From positions 1 through 5,710 of the forward strand of contig JAISPE010000232.1 of assembly GCA_031275145.1 (NCBI GenBank): a stretch of 5,710 bases of DNA, given 5' to 3'. The position numbers and the translations under genes are program-made. The DNA is from Prevotellaceae bacterium (GTDB lineage: Bacteria > Bacteroidota > Bacteroidia > Bacteroidales > UBA932). Below the pieces are notes generated by a model. The model saw nothing but the letters and a program-made list of their open reading frames with translations. It ran no database searches and was not told the origin of the DNA. This document shows positions 1 through 4,633 of this stretch, one piece after another; within the stretch, counting starts at the first letter, position 1, and each line of letters begins with the position of its first letter.

Positions 1-83
1 TCCCGTTAGGGATGCATCCCTAACGGGATGCAGGATAGGATATATTGACTGTTCTACCGAGCGATGCATCCCTAACGGGATGC
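1..83. repeat. Cluster of three palindromic repeat units (REP-like), cut by the window edge
   Basis: The unit is GCATCCC-TAAC-GGGATGC, a perfect 7-bp stem with a 4-base loop. Forward copies lie at 14-31 and 66-83. An inverted copy occupies 1-15; its first three bases would lie outside the window. The inverted copy and the first forward copy share two bases, so positions 1-28 form a perfect 28-base palindrome. The 21 bases at 11-31 recur exactly at 63-83, 52 bases downstream. Nothing here looks coding. From memory, unverified, short palindromes of this kind are scattered between genes in some Bacteroidota genomes. The function is unknown; candidates are an RNA hairpin at the end of the upstream transcript, a protein-binding site, or a non-autonomous mobile repeat. 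Confidence 0.85.
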
Positions 84-301
84 CATAATTGATACCTTTA
101 TTTATTGAAGACTCCAAAGTCTGTTAATTTTGCGAATTTTGTTAAAAAAAGAGGGAATTTTGTCGTACATCCAACATTGCGAATAACCGTTTGGAAGTAT
201 AATCATCAAAAAAATTTGTCAGTTTAAAATATAGTATTTATCTTTGCGGCCTGAAATTTATTAAAATTTTGTATTAAAAGTATTAAAAACGTTTGTATTA
301 T
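84..301. other. AT-rich non-coding stretch upstream of the ribosomal protein operon
   Basis: Together with the repeats at 1-83 this makes a 301-base gene-free region. I see no RNA gene and no credible ORF. It holds a small 5-bp hairpin (AGACT at 109-113 with AGTCT at 118-122) followed by a few T residues, too weak to call a terminator. A possible second -7 promoter element, TAATTTTG, lies at 125-132 but has no TTTG at the right distance upstream. The nonamer GAATTTTGT occurs at 134-142 and, with identical bases, at 155-163. The best-supported element is the promoter listed separately. The predicted leader of about 50 bases is almost purely A+T, and I do not see the CCG-containing structure known from S6:S18-regulated leaders in other bacteria. 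Confidence 0.6.
215..246 (+). promoter_or_regulatory. Bacteroidota-type promoter for rpsF-rpsR-rplI
   Basis: TTTG at 215-218 is separated by 20 bases from TATCTTTG at 239-246. This matches the primary sigma factor consensus established for Bacteroides (TTTG at -33, TAnnTTTG at -7, spacing of about 19-21). Transcription should start a few bases after 246, giving a leader of roughly 50 bases before the rpsF ATG at 302. Position, orientation and spacing all agree; the start site itself is inferred. Confidence 0.7.
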
Positions 302-682
302 ATGTCAAATCAGTATGAGACCGTTTTCATTTTAACTCCCGTTTTATCTGAAACACAGGTAAAGGAAGCGGTAAAAAAGTATTTGGACTATATCGGCGAC
401 AATGGAGGCGAGATAGTCCATCAGGAAGACTGGGGTTTGCGGAAATTGGCTTATCCCATTCAGAAAAAAACGACAGGATTTTATTATCTTGTAGAATTCA
501 AGTCGGAGGGTGATTTTGTTGAGAAACTTGAAACCCAGTATCGTCGTGATGAAAAAGTCATCAGATTCCTTACATTCCGTATGGATAAACATGCAATTGC
601 TTATGCAGAGAAAAGAAGAAATCTTAAACAACAGAAACAGGAACAATCTCAAAATTCAGTAAGTCATGATAACTCCAAATGA
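302..682 (+). CDS. rpsF: 30S ribosomal protein bS6
   Basis: Encodes a 126-residue bS6, which binds bS18 and sits on the platform of the 30S subunit against the central domain of 16S rRNA. The family pattern is clear: YETVFILTPVLS near residues 5-16, WGLRKLAYPI at 44-53, GFYYLVEF at 59-66 and YRRDEKVIRFL at 80-90. Residues from about 100 onward form a charged, glutamine-rich tail that I do not expect to be folded. I chose ATG at 302 because the protein then starts MSNQYETVF, as is usual for the family. A TTG three codons upstream (293) keeps the frame open but would only add Met-Tyr-Tyr. There is no Shine-Dalgarno sequence; the leader is A/T-rich. It is the first gene of the operon, and its last 17 bases overlap the start of rpsR. 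Confidence 0.96.
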   Translation: MSNQYETVFILTPVLSETQVKEAVKKYLDYIGDNGGEIVHQEDWGLRKLAYPIQKKTTGFYYLVEFKSEGDFVEKLETQYRRDEKVIRFLTFRMDKHAIAYAEKRRNLKQQKQEQSQNSVSHDNSK

Positions 683-932
683 AATAAGATATTTGAATCC
701 ACCGTCGGTGGAAGTCAGAAAGAAAAAGTATTGCCGTTTTAAAAAGGCAGGAATCAAGTATATTGATTATAAAGATGCGGAATTTCTTAAACGGTTTCTT
801 AATGAACAGGGTAAAATTCTCCCCCGCCGTTTAACCGGAACATCGCTGAAATTTCAGCGTAAAGTTTCGCAGGCAGTTAAACGCGCACGTCACCTGGCTT
901 TATTGCCGTTTGTAACAGATTTATTAAAATAA
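666..932 (+). CDS. rpsR: 30S ribosomal protein bS18
   Basis: Encodes an 88-residue bS18, the partner of bS6 on the 30S platform. Visible hallmarks are EIRYLNPPS at 6-14, KKKYCRFKKAGIKYIDYKD at about 19-37, GKILPRRLTGTS at 49-60 and VKRARHLALLPFVTDLLK at 71-88. The length and the conserved C-terminus indicate an intact gene. The ATG at 666 lies inside the end of rpsF in another frame, giving a 17-base overlap that suggests translational coupling, in keeping with the fixed bS6:bS18 pairing. There is no single-stranded DNA-binding protein gene (ssb, as in Bacillus) or priB (as in E. coli) between the two genes. One cysteine is present (Cys23), so the paired cysteines of zinc-binding ribosomal protein variants are absent. 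Confidence 0.96.
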   Translation: MITPNEIRYLNPPSVEVRKKKYCRFKKAGIKYIDYKDAEFLKRFLNEQGKILPRRLTGTSLKFQRKVSQAVKRARHLALLPFVTDLLK

Positions 933-946
933 AATTCAAGACATTT

Positions 947-1399
947 ATGGAAATTATTTTGAAACAGGATGTACCCGGTTTAGGACACAGGGACGATACG
1001 GTAACCGTTAAGAACGGTTATGCGACAAATTATTTGATACCCCGCGGTTTCGCTATTATTGCAACGGCTTCGGCAAAAAAAATCCATGCGGAAAATATAC
1101 GCCAGCGTTCCCATAAGGAGGAAAAATTCCGTTCGGAAGCAACACAGACAGTGAATAAACTGGAATCGCTGGAGATTATACAGATCGGCGCAAAAACAAG
1201 CTCGACAGGAAAAATATTCGGTTCTGTAAACAATATACAGATATCCGAAGCTCTGACTGCTCAGGGTTTTGATATTGACAGAAAGAATATTTCTATCGTC
1301 GGAGAAGACAGTATCAAAGAAGTTGGAACTTATGAGGCTGATATCAAAATATACAAAGATATTCATGCTAAAATCAAGTTCGAAGTGATCTCGGAATAA
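947..1399 (+). CDS. rplI: 50S ribosomal protein bL9
   Basis: Encodes a 150-residue bL9, essentially the usual family length. bL9 binds 23S rRNA near the base of the L1 stalk and helps keep the reading frame during translation. The N-terminal rRNA-binding domain carries the family signature (GLGHRDDTVTVKNGYATNYL at 11-30, followed by IPRGFA). A long, highly charged helix links it to the C-terminal domain, with GKIFGSV at 88-94 and IKEVGTYEADIKIYKDI at about 123-139. The gene starts 14 bases after rpsR with no Shine-Dalgarno sequence, and it closes the operon: a strong intrinsic terminator follows 26 bases after the stop codon. All three domains look intact. Confidence 0.96.
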   Translation: MEIILKQDVPGLGHRDDTVTVKNGYATNYLIPRGFAIIATASAKKIHAENIRQRSHKEEKFRSEATQTVNKLESLEIIQIGAKTSSTGKIFGSVNNIQISEALTAQGFDIDRKNISIVGEDSIKEVGTYEADIKIYKDIHAKIKFEVISE

Positions 1400-1425
1400 A
1401 ATTTAATTGGTTATTAAATACGGGT

Positions 1426-1465
1426 ACGGGTACAAGGATTCCAACACTTGTGCCCGTTTCTTTTT
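1426..1465 (+). terminator. Intrinsic terminator of the rpsF-rpsR-rplI operon
   Basis: An 11-bp stem pairs ACGGGTACAAG (1426-1436) with CTTGTGCCCGT (1447-1457), with one G-U pair and a 10-base loop. The run TTCTTTTT follows at 1458-1465. The G+C-rich stem base, the T-run and the position just after rplI make this a standard Rho-independent terminator. Confidence 0.9.
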
Positions 1466-1501
1466 ATACAGACCCCTCCCTGCAAAGCGTGCGTAAGCAA
1501 C

Positions 1502-1538
1502 AATCGTAAATCTAAAATCTAAAATCGTAAATCTAAAA
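1502..1538. repeat. Short AT-rich tandem/direct repeat in the rplI-acpH gap
   Basis: AATCGTAAATCTAAAA occurs at 1502-1517 and again at 1523-1538, a period of 21 bases. The bases between continue the same theme (TCTAAAA). From memory, unverified, runs of this AATCGTAAATC/TAAAATC type are common between genes in some Bacteroidales genomes. The array stops just before the ATG of a possible small ORF at 1547. No function can be assigned. Confidence 0.75.
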
Positions 1539-1546
1539 AAAATATT

Positions 1547-1612
1547 ATGGACATGCAACCATTCGGGACGGTATTGCATCTTCCAAAACAGAATGGTTCT
1601 TTAGCGATATAA
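1547..1612 (+). CDS. Possible 21-codon leader ORF upstream of acpH (weak)
   Basis: ATG at 1547 opens a frame of 21 codons ending in TAA at 1610-1612, 12 bases before the acpH ATG. The peptide would begin MDMQPFGTVLHLPK and contains QNGSLAI near its end. The upstream context (AAAAAAAATATT) resembles the A/T-rich leaders of the real genes here. The ORF overlaps two competing inverted repeats: ATGCAA 1553-1558 with TTGCAT 1574-1579, and AACCATTC 1557-1564 with GAATGGTT 1591-1598. That arrangement could be a leader peptide with alternative hairpins, but a frame this short arises easily by chance. The 'GTVxxLPKxxGxxAI' look faintly recalls the start of a cold-shock domain; I give that little weight. 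Confidence 0.2.
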   Translation: MDMQPFGTVLHLPKQNGSLAI

Positions 1613-1624
1613 TATTAAGTAATT

Positions 1625-2275
1625 ATGAATTTTTTAGCACACATATATCTCTCCGGTAACAACAAGTTGCTTATGATCGGGAACTTTATAGGAGATACGG
1701 TGAAAGGCCGCAAATACGAAAAGTTGCAGCCGATTATCCGTAAGGGTGTGTTAATGCACAGAGCTATCGACGATTTTACAGACCGGCATCCTGTCAATGC
1801 CAGAGTGAGGAAACTGTTACATCCCGAATTTGGAAAATATGCTGGCGTTTATCTTGACATGTATTACGATCATTTCCTGGCGGCAGGATGGGATAACTTT
1901 TCAAAAGACGTATCGCTTACGACATTTTGCAACAGATTTTATTTCGACGCTTTAATAAGATACAGGTATCTGCCGTTTAAAGTCAGGACACTGCTGTATG
2001 CATTCATAATCAGAAACAGTTTGAAAAACTATTCAAAACCGGGCGGTATGGAAGAATCGCTGGAATTTATGTACAGACATTCGGGCCTGCCGAAAAGCGG
2101 CAAGGAAGCTGTCAAATGTCTGGAAAACAATTACAGCGTTCTGCAGGATGCGTTCTATGAATTTTTCCCGCTTCTGGTAAGCCATACAAGGATATGGAGA
2201 GAAGAATCTGACAGTGCTCTGCAAGTGCCGGATTTATACCTTCTTCAATACACAGGCGAGACAGTCCGCGTATGA
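1625..2275 (+). CDS. acpH: Acyl carrier protein phosphodiesterase family protein (AcpH / DUF479)
   Basis: Encodes 216 residues of the AcpH family, cytosolic enzymes related to HD-type phosphohydrolases. In E. coli AcpH removes the 4'-phosphopantetheine group from holo-acyl carrier protein, returning it to the apo form, with a metal cofactor. Visible motifs, in order: MNFLAHIYLS at 1-10; GNFIGDTVKG at 19-28, with Asp24; HRAIDDFTDRHP at 45-56, with the His/Asp set expected of metal ligands; and LDMYYDHFLA at 77-86. The protein is about 20 residues longer than E. coli AcpH, mostly at the C-terminus. No signal peptide or membrane segment is visible. The ATG at 1625 yields the canonical N-terminus; there is no Shine-Dalgarno sequence. 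I find no TAnnTTTG promoter in the gap upstream. The gene stands alone on + and converges with mdh. Family membership is firm; the exact substrate in this organism is inferred. Confidence 0.88.
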   Translation: MNFLAHIYLSGNNKLLMIGNFIGDTVKGRKYEKLQPIIRKGVLMHRAIDDFTDRHPVNARVRKLLHPEFGKYAGVYLDMYYDHFLAAGWDNFSKDVSLTTFCNRFYFDALIRYRYLPFKVRTLLYAFIIRNSLKNYSKPGGMEESLEFMYRHSGLPKSGKEAVKCLENNYSVLQDAFYEFFPLLVSHTRIWREESDSALQVPDLYLLQYTGETVRV

Positions 2276-2298
2276 CCACAGTTCATCTTTATATAGCA

Positions 2299-2338
2299 AA
2301 TGAGAGTATTCAATATATGTAATACTCTCATTCTTTTT
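2299..2338 (+). terminator. Intrinsic terminator of acpH, between convergent genes
   Basis: A perfect 12-bp stem pairs AATGAGAGTATT (2299-2310) with AATACTCTCATT (2321-2332), with a 10-base loop. CTTTTT follows at 2333-2338 on the + strand, 57 bases past the acpH stop. On the - strand the same hairpin lies 24 bases past the mdh stop, but the bases after it (TTGCTATAT) are a poor U-tract. It is therefore clearly an acpH terminator and only possibly a bidirectional one. Confidence 0.85.
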
Positions 2339-2356
2339 ATATTAACAAATGGAAAC

Positions 2357-3298
2357 TTAGATAATTTTCATTTCCGACAAAACTTCATTCATATTGTGTA
2401 CCGCTTCAGCGCTTTTGTTCAGCAATGCCTGTTCGGTGTCATTCAGTTTATAATCAATAATTTTTTCCCATCCGCTCTTACCGAGGACAACGGGAACGCC
2501 AAGTGCAATATCTTTCTGTCCGTATTCGCCGTCCAGAGCGACACAGCAGGGCAATACTCTTTTCTGGTCGCGTATAACCGATTCGACCAGAGAGGCGCAG
2601 GCAGCTCCGGGAGCATACCATGCCGATGTGCCGAGCAGTTTCGTCAGAGTAGCGCCTCCGACCATTGTATCCGCAACGACCTTATCCATCTGTTCCTGTG
2701 ACAGTAATTCGGAAACGGGGATTCCGTTGTATGCAGCAAATCTGATAAGAGGAATCATCGTAGCGTCTCCGTGACCGCCTATCACAAATCCCTGAATCTC
2801 GCTTGCCGGCACATTCAGCGCTTTGCTGAGATAGTATTTGAAACGCGAACTGTCCAATGTCCCGCCCATACCGATAACCCTGTTTTTCGGCAGATTACCC
2901 GTTTTTATTGTCAGATAGGTCATCGTGTCCATAGGATTGCTTATCATGACAAGTATGGCGTCGGGAGAATATTTCAGTATATTTTCCGTAACCGACCTGA
3001 CTATATTTGCATTAGTCCCTATCAAATCTTCGCGGGACATGCCCGGCTTGCGGGGAATACCCGATGTAATCACAACAATATCCGATTTTTCGGTGACCGA
3101 ATAATCGTTCGTAACTCCGGTCAGCCGCGTGTTAAATTCGCGCAAAGCGGCGGTCTGCATTATATCCATTGCCTTCCCTTCGGCGACACCCTCTTTAATA
3201 TCAAGCAATACGACCTCATCGGCCAATTCTTTTGAGACAATATTATCGGCACATGTTGCGCCCACATTTCCGGCTCCAATAACTGTAATTTTTGACAT
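2357..3298 (-). CDS. mdh: NAD-dependent malate dehydrogenase, LDH-like type
   Basis: Encodes a 313-residue malate dehydrogenase, interconverting (S)-malate and oxaloacetate with NAD+/NADH in the cytosol. The Rossmann glycine motif is GAGNVGA at 8-14. Asp33, at the end of the second strand (VVLLD), favours NAD over NADP. The substrate loop IPRKPGMSR (81-89) places Arg83 where lactate dehydrogenases have Gln, so malate is the expected substrate. The catalytic Asp-His pair is Asp149/Arg152 in LDSSR and His176 in GGHGD; SNPMD is at 120-124. All catalytic residues are present and the length is normal. I chose the ATG at 3296-3298, giving MSKITVIGAG. The frame extends upstream to a TTG at 3332-3334, but this overlaps the promoter -7 element and adds 12 atypical residues. 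It lies 126 bases downstream of gpsA in the same direction and has its own likely promoter. Confidence 0.95.
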   Translation of the reverse strand: MSKITVIGAGNVGATCADNIVSKELADEVVLLDIKEGVAEGKAMDIMQTAALREFNTRLTGVTNDYSVTEKSDIVVITSGIPRKPGMSREDLIGTNANIVRSVTENILKYSPDAILVMISNPMDTMTYLTIKTGNLPKNRVIGMGGTLDSSRFKYYLSKALNVPASEIQGFVIGGHGDATMIPLIRFAAYNGIPVSELLSQEQMDKVVADTMVGGATLTKLLGTSAWYAPGAACASLVESVIRDQKRVLPCCVALDGEYGQKDIALGVPVVLGKSGWEKIIDYKLNDTEQALLNKSAEAVHNMNEVLSEMKII

Positions 3299-3331
3299 AT
3301 AAATATTATATTTAATTTTTTTTATCCGGCG

Positions 3332-3339
3332 CAAAAGTA
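3332..3339 (-). promoter_or_regulatory. Probable -7 promoter element of mdh
   Basis: On the - strand these bases read TACTTTTG, a full match to the Bacteroidota TAnnTTTG element, ending 33 bases before the mdh ATG. The expected -33 TTTG is not present about 20 bases upstream; only a run of T residues on the - strand lies there. The call rests on one good half-site in the right place. Confidence 0.5.
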
Positions 3340-3394
3340 GTTATTTTTAATAATATGGAAAAATAAAAAACATTCCTGAAATCCGGTATCTCCA

Positions 3395-3417
3395 TAAAAC
3401 TGTTTTACCGCCACAGT
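3395..3417 (-). terminator. Weak hairpin just downstream of gpsA
   Basis: Read on the - strand, ACTGT (3417-3413) pairs with ACAGT (3403-3399) around a 9-base loop, followed by TTTA. It starts 7 bases after the gpsA stop. With only 5 firm base pairs it may be a poor terminator or chance, so read-through from gpsA into mdh cannot be excluded. Confidence 0.25.
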
Positions 3418-3424
3418 ATTACGG

Positions 3425-4444
3425 CTACAATAAAACTTCGTCGCTGAGTCTTTTTATTTCCTCGCAGGCGGATGCATTCCGGTATAAAATTCTGTAAACG
3501 GTGTCGGCAATCGGCATCATCACATTAGCCGTTTCATTGATTTTGTGTATACATTCGGATGCGTAATATCCTTCGGCTACCATGTTCATTTCCATTGTTG
3601 CGGAAAGGACGCTGTATCCTTTGCCGATCATCGTGCCGAGGGCTCTGTTTCTGCTGAACTGCGAATAACAGGTCACCAGCAAATCGCCAAGATAAGCCGA
3701 GCGGGTTGTCTGTCGCGGGCTTAAATTCGTGTCGTTGAGGAAACGGCGCATTTCTTCAAACGAGTTGCTTACGAAAACCGAAATGTAATTGTCTCCATAA
3801 CCCAGTCCGTGACATATTCCCGCCCCGATTGCGTAAATATTTTTCAGGATAGCGGCATATTCCGAGCCGTAAACATCGGTAGAAGATATGATTTTCAGAA
3901 AAGGCGATTCGATGTTTTTGGAGATAAGTTCCGCAAGGTTTTTCCGTTTACACGAAAATGTGAGATAGGATAAACGTTCCAGAGCGACTTCCTCGGCGTG
4001 ACAGGGACCCGAAATCACTCCCAGCCGGGTGTAGGGAATATTATATTTTGTGTTAAAGTATTCCGATACAGACCTGTTTACTTCCGGAATAATCCCTTTT
4101 ACCGCCGAAACAATGAATTTACTGCTCATATCAACGGTTACTTTTTCAAGTGTTGCGGAAATGAAAACCGCAGGAATGGCGACTATTACAACATTCGAAA
4201 GCTCCAAAGCCCTGTTCACATCGCTTGTCATTTCAAATTTTGATGTATCGAAACGTATAGAGGATAAATATTTAGGATTGTTTCCGTATTTGCGGATGTG
4301 GGCAATGGTTTCTTCGGAACGTATATACCAGTAAACATTGCTGTTCTGTTTGCTCGTCAGGAGTTTCATCAATGCCGTAGCCCAGCTGCCGCTGCCGAGA
4401 ATACAAAACTTGAGAGATGTATTAAAAAAATATTGTCTGGCCAT
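3425..4444 (-). CDS. gpsA: Glycerol-3-phosphate dehydrogenase [NAD(P)+]
   Basis: Encodes a 339-residue GpsA, reducing dihydroxyacetone phosphate to sn-glycerol 3-phosphate with NAD(P)H, the entry into phospholipid synthesis. Visible elements: the dinucleotide-binding loop GSGSWATA at 17-24; VSAVKGI at 112-118 with conserved Lys116; SGPCHAEEVALERLSYLTF at 145-163; LKNIYAIGAGICHGL at 200-214 with the expected catalytic Lys201; YLGDLLVT at 251-258; FSRNRALGTMIGKGYS at 263-278; and MVAEGYYA at 288-295. The first glycine loop is GxGxW rather than classical GxGxxG, which is normal for GpsA. No residue known to be essential is missing. The start gives MARQYFFNTSLKFCILGSG, slightly longer before the first strand than many relatives; there is no Shine-Dalgarno sequence. 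In Bacteroides I recall gpsA beside lysS and pgi; here its neighbours are mdh and a surface protein gene. Confidence 0.95.
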   Translation of the reverse strand: MARQYFFNTSLKFCILGSGSWATALMKLLTSKQNSNVYWYIRSEETIAHIRKYGNNPKYLSSIRFDTSKFEMTSDVNRALELSNVVIVAIPAVFISATLEKVTVDMSSKFIVSAVKGIIPEVNRSVSEYFNTKYNIPYTRLGVISGPCHAEEVALERLSYLTFSCKRKNLAELISKNIESPFLKIISSTDVYGSEYAAILKNIYAIGAGICHGLGYGDNYISVFVSNSFEEMRRFLNDTNLSPRQTTRSAYLGDLLVTCYSQFSRNRALGTMIGKGYSVLSATMEMNMVAEGYYASECIHKINETANVMMPIADTVYRILYRNASACEEIKRLSDEVLL

Positions 4445-4464
4445 ATATTAATCTATTTAAAGTG

Positions 4465-4472
4465 CGAAAGTA
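4465..4472 (-). promoter_or_regulatory. Candidate -7 promoter element of gpsA (one mismatch)
   Basis: On the - strand these bases read TACTTTCG, one base off TAnnTTTG, ending 20 bases before the gpsA ATG. Its surroundings resemble the mdh element (TACTTTTGCGC there, TACTTTCGCAC here). No TTTG is found at the proper distance upstream. This is suggestive only. Confidence 0.3.
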
Positions 4473-4556
4473 TAAAAAAAAAATTAAACTGGGCGCTACG
4501 GGGGTACGACAAAATTCCTTATCACCTTTTTACCGCTTTTTTATCATTTTTTTTAC

Positions 4557-4607
4557 CACAAAGGCACAAAGAAGCACAAAGAGCTGGCGCACGACAGTTC
4601 TTTGTGC
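4557..4607. repeat. CACAAAG repeat element with a 13-bp hairpin
   Basis: CACAAAG occurs at 4557-4563, 4565-4571 and 4575-4581, and its inverse CTTTGTG at 4600-4606. The last direct copy and the inverse copy lie in a 13-bp stem: GCACAAAGAGCTG (4574-4586) with CAGTTCTTTGTGC (4595-4607), one G-U type mismatch and an 8-base loop. A T-rich stretch (about 4517-4554) flanks it on the left. From memory, unverified, ACCACAAAGGCACAAAG-type sequences are widespread intergenic repeats in many bacterial genomes, including Bacteroidota. The whole 4445-4633 gap otherwise holds only the gpsA leader and no credible gene. Confidence 0.75.
4563..4607 (-). terminator. Candidate terminator of the surface protein gene, formed by the repeat hairpin
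   Basis: Read on the - strand, the 13-bp stem at 4607-4574 begins 26 bases after the stop codon at 4634-4636 and is followed by TTCTTTGTGCC. The stem is strong, but the U-tract is interrupted. Position and orientation fit a terminator made from a repeat element, protecting gpsA from read-through. Confidence 0.4.
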
Positions 4608-4633
4608 AACTCTTCATCGTTCGTCGTTCATAC

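Noticed and set aside
1..83. Possible CRISPR array at the left edge
   Set aside because: Units are in mixed orientation, two of them overlap, the unit is only 18 bases and fully palindromic, and there is just one spacer-like interval. This fits a palindromic repeat cluster, not CRISPR.
699..711. CCACCG-T-CGGTGG hairpin inside rpsR as an S6:S18 regulatory site
   Set aside because: It lies within conserved coding sequence (NPPSVE), has an impossible one-base loop unless pairs are opened, and known S6:S18 sites lie upstream of rpsF.
2300..3235. Open frames on the + strand opposite mdh (2300-2701 and 2771-3235)
   Set aside because: They are antisense to a complete, motif-perfect malate dehydrogenase, and their translations show no family pattern.
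3299..3334. Upstream TTG start for mdh adding 12 residues
   Set aside because: The extension overlaps the likely -7 promoter element and is atypical, while the ATG at 3296-3298 gives the standard N-terminus.
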